Below are positions 44,970 to 54,534 of a DNA stretch of 64,000 bases, piece by piece. The notes under the pieces are model-generated. The model did not search any database, was not told where the DNA came from, and saw only the letters and a program-made list of their open reading frames with translations. Position 1 is the first letter of the stretch, and every line of letters starts with the position of its first letter. The position numbers and the translations under genes were made by a program. The DNA comes from JALYJG01 sp033763555 (GTDB taxonomy: Bacteria > Pseudomonadota > Alphaproteobacteria > UBA9219): the NCBI GenBank assembly GCA_033763555.1, contig JANRKK010000001.1:1-64000 (forward strand), given 5' to 3'.

Positions 44970-46127
44970 ATGGCAATTTTCAAGGCGGTACGGCAGGCTG
45001 ATGTCGCCTTTGATTCCGATTCGCCGGATGGAGTGCCCGACCGCATGGCCGATATTTACAGTATAAAAACGCCTGTCGTTGTGGTGATCGATGCAGGATC
45101 GAACAGCTTCCGGCTTGCTGCCTATGAGTGTGCAGGAAACTCATATCACCCCTTGAACGAGGTAAAAAGTAACCCCGAACTGGCCAAAGGGACATATAAG
45201 GGTAATCGCGCTTTGGATTCTCACAGAATGCAACAGGCCGAAAGCGTATTGGAAGATTTTGGCAAGATTATACAAGATTATATCGAGGAAGACCGCGATG
45301 TAACCGTTCATGCCCTGGGAACAGCCGCCATCCGGTCGGTACAGCATACGCAAGTTGGGCGTGATTTCCTCCACAAAGCAGAGCAGAAGCTGGGCCATAC
45401 TATTCAAGTCATCACAGGAAGAAGAGAAGCTCTGCTAACGGGCATGGGCCTTTTATATGAAAATCCAAAAGCGCGCGGCGTTTTCGCCGGAATTGGCGGA
45501 GGAAGCATTGAGCTTGGCGCTATTAACAAGCAAGGCAGAGTTATAAATCCCTCAGTCATCGACGAAGGCGCTTTATCAATTCATGAGGAATTTAAACGTG
45601 GCCGCAATCCTCGCGACGTTCTTTTCGAGGCACTGGAGCAAACCGATTATAAAAAAGGTAAGACTCTTCGTATTACAGGAGGCGATTGGCGTGCCGTCGC
45701 CAGAGTTGTATCGGGACGCATACACGGCATAGAAGTTTCCCGCGAATTTCCTCATGGTTTGACTTTATCAGCCGATAAAATTCTTGAAGAGCTTGGAGGT
45801 TTTGGCCAAATCACATTGGCTGAACTAACGGCTATGCCTACGAGGGTGGCGGAACGCGCCGGACGGTTATGGACAAGCGCCGAAGCCTTGCGGGTTATTG
45901 TGGAATATCTTGAGCCCAAAGAAGTTATCTTCTCCAACGCAAGCATACGCGAAGGTGTACTTTATGCTCGTATTGCCGGGTACGATGTTACGCGCCTGAC
46001 AAGCCATCCTGTGAAACAAGAACAATCTTCTTCCCCTGCACGCGTAGTGCCAGTTCCCCGCGCTTCAAAGCAAGCGCCAAATTTCCGAACAGCTCGCGCC
46101 GCCAGCCCTGTAAGGCTGGCACGCTAG
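44970..46127 (+). CDS. Ppx/GppA phosphatase family protein
   Basis: Exopolyphosphatase/guanosine pentaphosphatase family, 385 residues from ATG 44970 (an open frame to 44832 overlaps msrA and is not used). Motifs: VVVIDAGSNSFRLAAYE (phosphate loop 1), TAAIRSVQHTQVGRDFL, ARGVFAGIGGGSIELGAI (phosphate loop 2 with GGGS). The last ~46 residues are a basic, Ser/Pro/Arg-rich tail encoded by bases that are antisense to RNase D, with no family similarity. Confidence 0.88.
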   Translation: MAIFKAVRQADVAFDSDSPDGVPDRMADIYSIKTPVVVVIDAGSNSFRLAAYECAGNSYHPLNEVKSNPELAKGTYKGNRALDSHRMQQAESVLEDFGKIIQDYIEEDRDVTVHALGTAAIRSVQHTQVGRDFLHKAEQKLGHTIQVITGRREALLTGMGLLYENPKARGVFAGIGGGSIELGAINKQGRVINPSVIDEGALSIHEEFKRGRNPRDVLFEALEQTDYKKGKTLRITGGDWRAVARVVSGRIHGIEVSREFPHGLTLSADKILEELGGFGQITLAELTAMPTRVAERAGRLWTSAEALRVIVEYLEPKEVIFSNASIREGVLYARIAGYDVTRLTSHPVKQEQSSSPARVVPVPRASKQAPNFRTARAASPVRLAR

Positions 46128-47154
46128 CATGATCGTCTGCGGCGATTGATTCAAGGTCATCAACTGTGGCAATCAAGCGCGAAGCGACATCATTTTCCTC
46201 ACTGACCTGCTTGAGCAGAATTTTAAGAAGATCAATCACAGGCCCCAGGCCGGGTGGAAGCACTTTGCGCTTTTCCGGTGCAGGGCATTGATCAAGCGGC
46301 AAAGCCTTGGCGCGCGCCACAGCGGCCAAAACTTCTGTCCCCTGCCGCCCTTCAGCAAAGCCCGTACTGAGACCACGGATACGCGCAAGATCATGAGATG
46401 TTTCCGGCGGATGATGTGCAATCTCGGCAATCGCTTCATCCCGCAAAACGCGATTGCGCGGCACATTGATGCGCTGCGCCTCTGTCTCACGCCAGGCAGC
46501 CAATTCACGCAGCAAAGCGCACAGGCGCGGCTTGTCGGCGCGCCATTTGAAACGCCGCCAGACTTCCTGCGGATCAATTCGGTAGGTTGCCGGGTTTGTC
46601 AGCGTCGCCATTTCCTCCTGCACCCAACTCATGCGGTTGGCCTTGGCGATCTGATCACGCAGTTTTGTGTAAACCTGACGCAGATGGATAACATCGCCCA
46701 GCGCATAATTGATCTGCTTATCCGTCAGTGGGCGATGCGACCAGTCAGTAAAGCGGCTGGATTTATCGATCTTCGCGCCCGCCAGCCGATCGGCCAGTGT
46801 TTCGTAGCTGGCGGCATCGCCAAAACCGCAGACCATCGCCGCCACCTGTGTGTCGAACATCGGTTGCGGTATTTTTCCGGTAAGGTTGAAGAAAATTTCA
46901 ACATCCTGCCGCGCCGCATGAAATACTTTGATGATGGAGGTGTCATCAAGAAGTTCAAACAAAGGCTTCAGGTCGATGCCTTTTGCCAAGGGGTCAATCG
47001 CCACAGCTCCCGCGGAACCACCAAGCTGCACCAGGCATAGCTTCGGCCAATAGGTGCGCTCGCGCATGAATTCGGTGTCGATCGTGACGAAATCGGCGCC
47101 CTTCAACGAGGCACAAAAAGCGGCGAGTTCTTCGGTTGTGGTTAATAAACTCAT
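45988..47154 (-). CDS. rnd: Ribonuclease D
   Basis: 3'-5' exoribonuclease in tRNA 3' maturation, 388 residues from ATG 47154. DEDD exonuclease motifs: DTEFMRERTYWP (D, E), HAARQDVEIFF (D), LTDKQINYALGDVIHL (D) and one to two HRDC domains after residue 200. The frame continues upstream to 47334 without similarity. Its 3' end lies inside the Ppx gene on the opposite strand (140-base overlap), and ends SQDGLSGA. Confidence 0.93.
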   Translation of the reverse strand: MSLLTTTEELAAFCASLKGADFVTIDTEFMRERTYWPKLCLVQLGGSAGAVAIDPLAKGIDLKPLFELLDDTSIIKVFHAARQDVEIFFNLTGKIPQPMFDTQVAAMVCGFGDAASYETLADRLAGAKIDKSSRFTDWSHRPLTDKQINYALGDVIHLRQVYTKLRDQIAKANRMSWVQEEMATLTNPATYRIDPQEVWRRFKWRADKPRLCALLRELAAWRETEAQRINVPRNRVLRDEAIAEIAHHPPETSHDLARIRGLSTGFAEGRQGTEVLAAVARAKALPLDQCPAPEKRKVLPPGLGPVIDLLKILLKQVSEENDVASRLIATVDDLESIAADDHASVPALQGWRRELFGNLALALKRGELALRVQGKKIVLVSQDGLSGA

Positions 47155-47241
47155 CGGGCGGTGATAGGGGATTTTCGCTGCACAGACAATGCCGGATCTA
47201 TCCGGCTGGAATAATATACGTTCCGGGTCTATACAGGGCTC

Positions 47242-47829
47242 ATGCACACGGAACCCAAAGCTACCTCCCACTTGCCGACGCGGTTCGGCGATTTCCGCCT
47301 GCAGGTCTTTACCGACGCGGAAGGAACCGAGCATCTGGCACTAAGCGCCGGGATGCCCACCGATGGCTGCCTCGTGCGGCTGCATTCGGAATGTGCGACG
47401 GGGGATATTCTGGGCTCGCTGCGCTGCGACTGCCGCGACCAGTTAGAGCTAGCGCTAGAAAAAATCAGCGAGGCCGGGGAAGGCTTGTTTATCTATCTGC
47501 GCCAGCATGAAGGGCGTGGCATCGGCCTCGCCAACAAGATCAAGGCCTATGCGCTGCAGGATCAGGGCATGGATACGGTGGAAGCCAATATCACGCTTGG
47601 TTTTGCGCCCGACCAGCGCAATTACAGCGCAGCGGCCGCCATTCTCCAGCATTTCGGCTTGAAACAGATTCAGCTTCTCACCAATAACCGCCGCAAGATC
47701 GAGGCGCTGGAACAGGCAGGCATCACCATCACGCAACATATTCCACTATGGACGGCCACCAACCCGCACAATGCCGATTATGTCGACACCAAACAGAAGC
47801 GCATGGGACATATTCCGCCCCTAGACTAA
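47242..47829 (+). CDS. ribA: GTP cyclohydrolase II
   Basis: First step of riboflavin synthesis. 195 residues, mono-functional RibA (no RibB half). Zinc cysteines in HSECATGDILGSLRCDCR, catalytic GEGLFIYLRQHEGRGIGLANKIKAY, NITLGFAPDQRNYSAAAAIL and LLTNNRRKIEAL. Overlaps pyrG tail to tail by 9 bases. No FMN riboswitch is seen upstream. Confidence 0.96.
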   Translation: MHTEPKATSHLPTRFGDFRLQVFTDAEGTEHLALSAGMPTDGCLVRLHSECATGDILGSLRCDCRDQLELALEKISEAGEGLFIYLRQHEGRGIGLANKIKAYALQDQGMDTVEANITLGFAPDQRNYSAAAAILQHFGLKQIQLLTNNRRKIEALEQAGITITQHIPLWTATNPHNADYVDTKQKRMGHIPPLD

Positions 47830-49452
47830 GCGCTCCTGCCCCACCGCCGCGGCGATAAAGGATTTGAAGAGCGGATGCGGGTCGAGCGGTTTGGATTTCA
47901 GTTCGGGATGGAACTGCACACCAACAAACCAGGGATGATCCTTGCGCTCGACAATTTCTGGCAATGCACCATCGGGTGACATGCCGCTGAAGACCAGCCC
48001 GGCTTTTTCCATCTGCACGCGATAGGTGATGTTGACTTCGTAGCGATGGCGATGACGCTCACTGATGCGATCGGAACCATAAATCTCCCGTACCTTGCTG
48101 CCCTTCAGTAGATCGCACGGATAGGCGCCGAGACGCATGGTGCCGCCCATATCACCGCCCGCTTTGCGAGTTTCAAGCTGATTATCCTTTGTCCATTCCG
48201 TCATGATACCGACGACGGCCTGGTCGCTCGCGCCAAATTCGCTCGAGGTTGCCTTGGGAATACCACCAAGATTTCGTGCCGCCTCGATCACCGCCATCTG
48301 CATGCCGAAGCAGATGCCGAAATAGGGGATTTTGCGTTCGCGGGCGAATTGCGCCGCGCGGATTTTGCCTTCGGTGCCGCGCTCGCCGAACCCGCCGGGC
48401 ACAAGAATGCCATGCACGCCTTCCAGATGCGGCACGGGGTCTTTACCTTCAAAAATCTGGGAATCAATCCATTTCAAATTGACACGCACATTGTTGGCGA
48501 TACCGCCATGCGCCAGCGCCTCGCTGAGCGATTTATAACTGTCGAGCATGCTGGTGTATTTGCCGACAATGGCGATCGTGACTTCGCTTTCCGGTTCGCG
48601 CACGCGTGCGACGATATCTTTCCAGCGCTTGAGGTCTGGCTTCTTCGCGGCAGACATATTGAAATACTGGATCACCTGCTCGTCAAAGCCGTTTTGGTGG
48701 TAATTCACGGGCACGTTGTAGATCGTGTCGACATTCTGCGCCTCGATCACGCGCTCCGGCTTCACGTTGCAGAATAGCGCGATTTTCTTGCGCTCGCCTT
48801 CGGGAATGGCATGTTCGGAACGGCAGAGCAGAATTTCCGGTTGAATACCGACGCTCAACAGCTCTTTCACCGAATGCTGTGTTGGCTTGGTCTTCAACTC
48901 ACCAGCTGTTGCAATGTAAGGCAGCAACGTGACATGGATATAAAGAGTCCGGTCAGAACCAAGCTCGTTTCCCAACTGACGAATGGCTTCAAGGAACGGC
49001 AGACTCTCGATGTCACCGACCGTTCCGCCGATTTCACAGATGCAGAAATCTTCATCCGTCAGGTCAGCACGGACGAATTCCTTGATGGCATCCGTAACGT
49101 GCGGAATGACCTGCACTGTCGCGCCGAGATAATCGCCGCGCCGCTCCTTGGCAATGACCGTAGAATAGATTTTACCTGTCGTGACGTTATCGCTCTGGCG
49201 CGAGGCGACGCCGGTAAAACGTTCATAATGGCCGAGATCGAGATCGGTTTCCGCGCCATCGTCGGTGACATAAACCTCGCCGTGCTGCGTCGGGCTCATC
49301 GTGCCCGGATCGACATTGAGATAGGGGTCAAGCTTGCGGAGGCGGACCTTATAACCACGAGCCTGCAGCAGCGCACCGAGCGCCGAAGACGCGATACCCT
49401 TGCCGAGAGACGACACCACCCCGCCTGTTATAAAAATAAAGCGTGTGGCCAT
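47821..49452 (-). CDS. pyrG: CTP synthase
   Basis: Converts UTP to CTP with glutamine. 543 residues: ammonia ligase half with FIFITGGVVSSLGKGIASSA and LDPYLNVDPGTMSPTQHGEV; glutaminase half (from about 290) with catalytic Cys in FGICFGMQMAVIEA and the triad His/Glu in GVQFHPELKSKP. Complete and standard length. secG follows upstream on the same strand by 33 bases. Confidence 0.97.
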   Translation of the reverse strand: MATRFIFITGGVVSSLGKGIASSALGALLQARGYKVRLRKLDPYLNVDPGTMSPTQHGEVYVTDDGAETDLDLGHYERFTGVASRQSDNVTTGKIYSTVIAKERRGDYLGATVQVIPHVTDAIKEFVRADLTDEDFCICEIGGTVGDIESLPFLEAIRQLGNELGSDRTLYIHVTLLPYIATAGELKTKPTQHSVKELLSVGIQPEILLCRSEHAIPEGERKKIALFCNVKPERVIEAQNVDTIYNVPVNYHQNGFDEQVIQYFNMSAAKKPDLKRWKDIVARVREPESEVTIAIVGKYTSMLDSYKSLSEALAHGGIANNVRVNLKWIDSQIFEGKDPVPHLEGVHGILVPGGFGERGTEGKIRAAQFARERKIPYFGICFGMQMAVIEAARNLGGIPKATSSEFGASDQAVVGIMTEWTKDNQLETRKAGGDMGGTMRLGAYPCDLLKGSKVREIYGSDRISERHRHRYEVNITYRVQMEKAGLVFSGMSPDGALPEIVERKDHPWFVGVQFHPELKSKPLDPHPLFKSFIAAAVGQERLV

Positions 49453-49485
49453 TAAAATCTGCCTCCCAACCCTTGTCCTATTGGC

Positions 49486-49821
49486 CTACTGCGACATCGG
49501 CACTTGCGGAGCTTCTGGTGCCTTTTCTGGTGCAACCTGCGACGCGGGCGCAATCTGATCCATCACGCTGCGCGTGTCATGTTGGCGGCTAGCAAGAAAG
49601 CCCAACGCCAGACTGTTCAGGATAAATAATGTTCCCAGCACTGCCGTCGTGCGCGTGAGCAGATTGGCCGAGCCGCGCGCGGTAAACAGGCCGCCCATCG
49701 TACCGCCACCACCTCCGCCGCCCATCAACCCACCGCCATCCTGCGATGTACGTTGCACGAGAACGACGATGATCAGCGCTATGGCAATCAACAACTGAAT
49801 CACAAGCAGAACGGTTTGCAT
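49486..49821 (-). CDS. secG: Preprotein translocase subunit SecG
   Basis: 111-residue subunit of the SecYEG channel. Two membrane helices (VLLVIQLLIAIALIIVVLVQ and LLTRTTAVLGTLFILNSLAL) separated by the Gly-rich loop GGGLMGGGGGGGTMGGLFTA with ARGSANLL, typical of SecG. The C-terminal 30 residues are Pro/Ala/Glu-rich. It sits just upstream of pyrG, a common alphaproteobacterial arrangement (secG-pyrG). Confidence 0.95.
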   Translation of the reverse strand: MQTVLLVIQLLIAIALIIVVLVQRTSQDGGGLMGGGGGGGTMGGLFTARGSANLLTRTTAVLGTLFILNSLALGFLASRQHDTRSVMDQIAPASQVAPEKAPEAPQVPMSQ

Positions 49822-49830
49822 CGGTAACCC

Positions 49831-50460
49831 CTAGTTCTTTCCTGAAAACAACAAACGAACGCCAAAAAACGCCAGCAATGTTCCCGCAACGCGGTCAATC
49901 CAGCGGCTCCAGCGCAGATAGAGTCTTTTCATGGGCGGTGAGGAAAGCCCGACCGCAACAATGCCAAACCAGAGGACGGGCATGATGCCGATCACCACAA
50001 CAATTGCGCCCTTGGTTGCCCAGCTTGCATCATGCGGCAGGGTCAAGGCGAAGATACTGGTGAAGAAGGCCACAGCTTTGGGATTGGTCATATTGGTAAG
50101 GAAACCAACCAGAAAGGGATTCCTGCTCTTGGCTGATGCGGCTTCGCTCGCTTCTTGCGCAGAGGAAGCCTTCAGGCTTGCGCGCCACAATTGAATGCCG
50201 AGATAAATGAGGTACAGCGCACCACCGATGCGGATGGCCGAGATCAGCCAGCTCATCCGCGAGAAAACGATATCCATGCCAAACATCGACAGCACGGTGT
50301 AGACAAGAACACCTGCTGCAATTCCTGCCGCCGCCAGAATCCCTGCCAGCCTGCCGCGCGACAGGGCCATCGAGCTGATCATCATGAAATCCGGGCCGGG
50401 CGCGGCCAGAGCAATAATAAAAATCGGAATGATCTTCAAAATAGGCGCAAAATCGATCAT
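49831..50460 (-). CDS. LysE/RhtB-family amino acid exporter
   Basis: 209-residue inner membrane protein with six hydrophobic segments; starts with APGPDFMMISSMALSRGRLA, the family signature. Exports amino acids or related compounds by proton exchange. Start at ATG 50460 after GGGAG; the frame is open to 50517 without similarity. Substrate not predictable. It lies 9 bases upstream of secG on the same strand. Confidence 0.88.
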   Translation of the reverse strand: MIDFAPILKIIPIFIIALAAPGPDFMMISSMALSRGRLAGILAAAGIAAGVLVYTVLSMFGMDIVFSRMSWLISAIRIGGALYLIYLGIQLWRASLKASSAQEASEAASAKSRNPFLVGFLTNMTNPKAVAFFTSIFALTLPHDASWATKGAIVVVIGIMPVLWFGIVAVGLSSPPMKRLYLRWSRWIDRVAGTLLAFFGVRLLFSGKN

Positions 50461-50704
50461 AGCGAGTCTCCCAGCAACACAAATAGCCGTCCGGCAGTTC
50501 CTTTTCAGAACCGCCAAAAAGTACTTTTAATTTCAGGCTGGAATAACTTCTTAGAGTATGCCCGCCTGAAAATCCAGAATAATATGAAGCCTTCCCGGCC
50601 AAGCTCCCATTGAGATTTTCGCATGGTCATGCCATAAATCCGTCAAATTGGGCTTGAAAACTCCCCGCCTTAGCCCCACCTGCCCCTCTCGGTAAGGATT
50701 AAAC

Positions 50705-52189
50705 ATGAAGAAAAACGCGATTTTCCTGTCCCGGCTTTTCCTGGCTGTTATTGCCCTGGCGGTTGCCACCCCCGTTTCCGCAGCTTATGCCCGCAGCGGC
50801 CCGCCGGGATTCGCCGATCTCGCTGAAAAAATGTTGCCGTCGGTGGTTAATATTTCGACCACTCAGAACATCGCCCCCCGCGATGACATGCAGGATTTGG
50901 CCCCCGATCTGCAGCTTCCACCCGGTTCGCCGTTCGAGGAGTTTTTCAAGGATTTCATGGAAAAGCAGAAAGCCTCGCCGCGCAAGCGTAAGGCCACGGC
51001 GCTGGGCTCCGGTTTTGTCATCGACCCGAGCGGTTACATCGTCACCAACAATCACGTTATTCAGGATGCCGATGAAATCACGGTCATTCTCCAGGACGAC
51101 ACCAATCTTCCGGCCAAAGTCGTCGGCCGCGACAAAAAGACCGATCTCGCGCTGCTGAAGGTCACTTACAAATCCCCGCTGCCTGCCGTGATATGGGGCG
51201 ACAGCGAAAAAGTCCGCGTTGGCGACTGGATTATCGCCATCGGCGATCCGTACGGCCTGGGCGGCACAGTAACCGCCGGAATCATCTCGGCCCGCGCGCG
51301 CAACATCAATTCCGGCCCCTATGATGAATATCTGCAGACCGACGCCTCGATCAATCGCGGCAATTCGGGCGGTCCAATGTTCAACATGGATGGCGAAGTG
51401 GTAGGCGTAAACACGGCCATCTTCTCCCCTTCCGGAGGCTCGATCGGCATCGGCTTCGCCATTCCTTCAGGCTTGGCAAAAAACATCATCGAGCAGTTGC
51501 GCGAACACGGCCATATCCGCCGCGGCTGGCTTGGCGTCCGTATTCAGATGGTTACGAAGGATATCGCCGACAGTCTTGGGCTGAGCACACCAAAAGGCGC
51601 GCTGGTCGCCAGCGTCACGCCGGATGGCCCCGCTGCCAAAGCTGGAATCCAACCGGGCGACATCATCCTGAACTTCAACGGCAAGGATGTGCCTGAAATG
51701 CGTCGCCTGCCGTTGATGGTCGCGGAAACAGGCATCGATAAAACTGTGAATGTCACCGTCTTCCGCAAAGGCCAGGAAACGCAGCTGAAGGTCAAGCTGG
51801 GTGAGCTGGAAGGCAAGGAAGATGCCGAAGACAAGGAAGAACAGGCTGGCAAAGAACAGGCACCTGCGGCCAATGCCGAAAAGGTCGAAGATCTTGGCAT
51901 GAGTGTTGCTCCCCTGACGGATTCCCTGCGCTCACGTTTCGGCGTGAAGAAGGACGTCAAGGGCCTGCTTGTCACCGATGTGGTGAATGAAGGCATCGCT
52001 GCCGACCAGGGCATTCAGACAGGCGACATTGTCAGCGAAGCCGGACAGCAGGACATGAAAGCGCCGAAAGACCTCATCGAACAGGTCAAGCAGGCGAAGA
52101 AGGACAACAAACCCCTGCTCCTGCTTGTCAATCGCAAGGATGATATGCGGTTTGTGGCGATTACATTCGGGAAGAAGAAAGAGAAGTAA
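50705..52189 (+). CDS. degP: DegP-like periplasmic serine protease (HtrA/Do)
   Basis: 494-residue periplasmic protease/chaperone. Signal peptide 1-28 (ending VSAAYA). Trypsin-like triad: His in VTNNHVIQDADE, Asp in KKTDLALLKV, Ser in SINRGNSGGPMFNMDGE. Two PDZ domains: about 255-345 (LGVRIQMVTKDIADSL) and about 395-490 (LGMSVAPLTDSLRSRFGV), joined by a Lys/Glu-rich linker. The 55-residue loop with KQKASPRKRKATALG is typical. Degrades or refolds misfolded envelope proteins. Confidence 0.95.
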   Translation: MKKNAIFLSRLFLAVIALAVATPVSAAYARSGPPGFADLAEKMLPSVVNISTTQNIAPRDDMQDLAPDLQLPPGSPFEEFFKDFMEKQKASPRKRKATALGSGFVIDPSGYIVTNNHVIQDADEITVILQDDTNLPAKVVGRDKKTDLALLKVTYKSPLPAVIWGDSEKVRVGDWIIAIGDPYGLGGTVTAGIISARARNINSGPYDEYLQTDASINRGNSGGPMFNMDGEVVGVNTAIFSPSGGSIGIGFAIPSGLAKNIIEQLREHGHIRRGWLGVRIQMVTKDIADSLGLSTPKGALVASVTPDGPAAKAGIQPGDIILNFNGKDVPEMRRLPLMVAETGIDKTVNVTVFRKGQETQLKVKLGELEGKEDAEDKEEQAGKEQAPAANAEKVEDLGMSVAPLTDSLRSRFGVKKDVKGLLVTDVVNEGIAADQGIQTGDIVSEAGQQDMKAPKDLIEQVKQAKKDNKPLLLLVNRKDDMRFVAITFGKKKEK

Positions 52190-52222
52190 TTCCTTTCTTC
52201 CCGGAGAAAAAAGGGTCTTCGC

Positions 52223-52456
52223 TTACTGCACCCACTTCGTGCACATCAGCGCGCCTTCGCCCGTGACATAGCAGTAGCCGACGCTGCCTGTGCTCGCATC
52301 GATGCGAAACACGCCTGCATTTGCCGAGGTATTGCTATGATGCATCAACTGGAACGGCCCCGCGCGCTGCGCTTCGGCCGGACGGATGGCGGTGACAAAC
52401 AGGATGCTGGCGGCAATCAGCACAGCGCCTGCCAGAATGGATTGAGCGGATGACAT
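52223..52456 (-). CDS. Small putative secreted or membrane-anchored protein
   Basis: 77 residues, unrecognised. N-terminal hydrophobic segment (ILAGAVLIAASILFVTAIRP) followed by AEA, which may be a signal peptidase site, then a short periplasmic domain with two Cys (SVGYCYVTGEGALMCTKWVQ) that could form a disulphide. GGAGG 6 bases before the ATG is a strong ribosome binding site, which argues for a real gene. Convergent with degP. Confidence 0.68.
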   Translation of the reverse strand: MSSAQSILAGAVLIAASILFVTAIRPAEAQRAGPFQLMHHSNTSANAGVFRIDASTGSVGYCYVTGEGALMCTKWVQ

Positions 52457-52533
52457 AGAACCTCCGGGTTGACGATGAGACAGGCTGCAGAGCCTATAAC
52501 GTCATGCCGGAAGAATCCAATATCTTGCGGAAT

Positions 52534-53112
52534 CTACTGCTTCCCGTCCTTCGCATCGGCCGCCATCTGCATGTGGACGATCTTGGAGGGGTTGTCGACC
52601 TTGCCGTTGTTCAGCTGCGTCCCGGCCTTGATTTTGTCGACAAACTCCATGCCGGAAATCACATCGCCCCAGACGGTATATTGCCCGTCGAGGAAGGATG
52701 CGGGCGCAAAGCAGATGAAAAACTGGCTGTCCGCGGAATCGGGGTCTTGCGCACGCGCCATCGAGACCGTGCCGCGCACATGAGGGGCTTTGGAAAATTC
52801 AGCCTTCAGGCGCTTGCCCGAACCGCCTGTGCCATCGCCGCGTGGGTCACCTGTTTGCGCCATAAAATCGGGAATGACGCGATGAAACGGCAAGCCGTCA
52901 TAAAATCCCTGCCGAACCAGCTGCTTGATACGCGCCACATGGCCGGGCGCAAGGTCGGGACGCATTTGGATGACAACCCGCCCATCGGACAAATCGAGAT
53001 AGAGGGTGTTTTCCGGGTCAAGAACGGGCTTTTGATCAGCGGCAGAAGAAGCCATGGGAAGGACTCCGAGGAGGGCAAAAAGAAACAGGGACAGGAGGCG
53101 TTTGGGCATCAT
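52534..53112 (-). CDS. Peptidyl-prolyl cis-trans isomerase, cyclophilin type, periplasmic
   Basis: 192-residue PPIase with signal peptide (ending SSAADQ near residue 26). Cyclophilin motifs: FHRVIPDFMAQTGDPRGDGT and GTVSMARAQDPDSADSQFFI. The active-site Arg, Phe and Gln are present; the Trp-binding position is occupied by substitutions common in bacterial cyclophilins. Divergent from surA. Speeds folding of exported proteins. Confidence 0.93.
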   Translation of the reverse strand: MMPKRLLSLFLFALLGVLPMASSAADQKPVLDPENTLYLDLSDGRVVIQMRPDLAPGHVARIKQLVRQGFYDGLPFHRVIPDFMAQTGDPRGDGTGGSGKRLKAEFSKAPHVRGTVSMARAQDPDSADSQFFICFAPASFLDGQYTVWGDVISGMEFVDKIKAGTQLNNGKVDNPSKIVHMQMAADAKDGKQ

Positions 53113-53217
53113 AGCTCAACCTTTCTGTAAACTCACGGCTCTTGAAAAGGAGGGGTTTGGCCCCCTATAGTCCGGGAACCGAAGATTCCGGATTATAGAG
53201 ACTCTGGAAGCCTTTGT

Positions 53218-54534
53218 ATGCAATTTTATGCCCCGCCCATGAATCGATCTCTCCTCTTTCTTGCCGTGATTCTAGCTTTGGCCCTCGTGCCAAGCCTTGC
53301 CCATGCGCAACGCATTGCGCCCGCGCCGGAAAGCGGAACGCCGTCGCAATTCGGCACACGTGTCGTCGCGGTGGTGAATGATAATGTGATTTCCACATTC
53401 GATCTGGAATCCCGTATCAAGCTGGCGACTATTTCATCCGGCCTGCCGAACACCGAGGAAGTTCAGCGGCGGCTTCTGCCTCAGGTTCTCCGCAGCCTGA
53501 TTGATGAGCAGTTGCAATTGCAGGAAGCCAAGCGCCTCGACATCAATATTACAAAGGAAGATGTGGATCAGGCTTTCCAGCGTATTGCACACGACAACAA
53601 CATTCCCGATATGAGAGCCTATATCGCCGCGCAGGGCGGCTCGCCCGAAGCGCTGGCCAGCCAAATCCGCGGCAATCTGGCGTGGAATAAAATCATCCAG
53701 CGTTCCGTACGTCCGCGCGTTGAAGTTGGCGATGATGAAGTCGAAGCCGCGATTGAACGCATCCGTGCCAATGCGGGCAAAGGCGAATTTCTGGTCAGCG
53801 AAATTTTCCTTGGCATCGACAACCCCACGGATGAGGAAGAGGTCAAGCAGTTCGCCGAAAATCTGGTGCAACAATTAAAAGGCGGTGCGAATTTTGGCGC
53901 CGTGGCGCGGCAGTTTTCGCAAGGCACAGGCGCGGCCACGGGCGGTGATATCGGCTGGATTCAGGAAGGACAGCTGGCACCGGAACTGAACCGTGCGCTG
54001 GAATCCATGCAGCCCGGGGAAGTTGTTGGCCCCATCCGCTCCTCCAGCGGTTACCATATTCTCGGCGTGCGTGAAAAACGCACCATCGCCGCCAGCGACC
54101 CGGGCGAAGTCAGCCTCGATCTGCAGCAGGCTTTTCGTTCCTTTGACGACACCACCACCGAGGCTGTGGCCCAGGAATCTGGCCAGTTGCGCTCGACCAT
54201 CTCAAGCTGCACCAACCTGCAGGAACAGCTGGCATCGCGTTTTCCAGCCTGGCGCTGGCAGGATTTAGGCGAAACGAAAATGTCGAAAATGCCTTCCTGG
54301 GTGGCGGACAAAGTCAGCGACCTGTCCATCGGCAAGCCCAGCGAGCCGCTGGCGACCGATAAGGGCGCTTTGGTCTTTTTCGTTTGCGACCGCCATGTAC
54401 CGGAAGGCGGCATCAACCGCGAAGCCATCTTCAACAGCATCGGCACGGAAAAAATGGAATTGCAGGCCCGCCGCCTGCTCCGCGATCTGCGCCGCACCGC
54501 CTATGTGGATATAAGGCTCGGCCAGAAATCCTGA
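53218..54534 (+). CDS. surA: SurA-type periplasmic chaperone/peptidyl-prolyl isomerase
   Basis: Chaperone for outer-membrane proteins, 438 residues. N-terminal signal (ending ALVPSLAHAQ), SurA N-domain (VVAVVNDNVISTFDLESRIK, then DEQLQLQEAKRLDINITKED), one clear parvulin domain (about 195-300: FLVSEIFLGIDNPTDEEEVK, SQGTGAATGGDIGWIQEGQL, GPIRSSSGYHILGV) and a degenerate second one. ATG 53218 (GGAAG seven bases before) chosen; ATG 53239 is an alternative. Stop overlaps rsmA start by one base. Confidence 0.92.
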   Translation: MQFYAPPMNRSLLFLAVILALALVPSLAHAQRIAPAPESGTPSQFGTRVVAVVNDNVISTFDLESRIKLATISSGLPNTEEVQRRLLPQVLRSLIDEQLQLQEAKRLDINITKEDVDQAFQRIAHDNNIPDMRAYIAAQGGSPEALASQIRGNLAWNKIIQRSVRPRVEVGDDEVEAAIERIRANAGKGEFLVSEIFLGIDNPTDEEEVKQFAENLVQQLKGGANFGAVARQFSQGTGAATGGDIGWIQEGQLAPELNRALESMQPGEVVGPIRSSSGYHILGVREKRTIAASDPGEVSLDLQQAFRSFDDTTTEAVAQESGQLRSTISSCTNLQEQLASRFPAWRWQDLGETKMSKMPSWVADKVSDLSIGKPSEPLATDKGALVFFVCDRHVPEGGINREAIFNSIGTEKMELQARRLLRDLRRTAYVDIRLGQKS

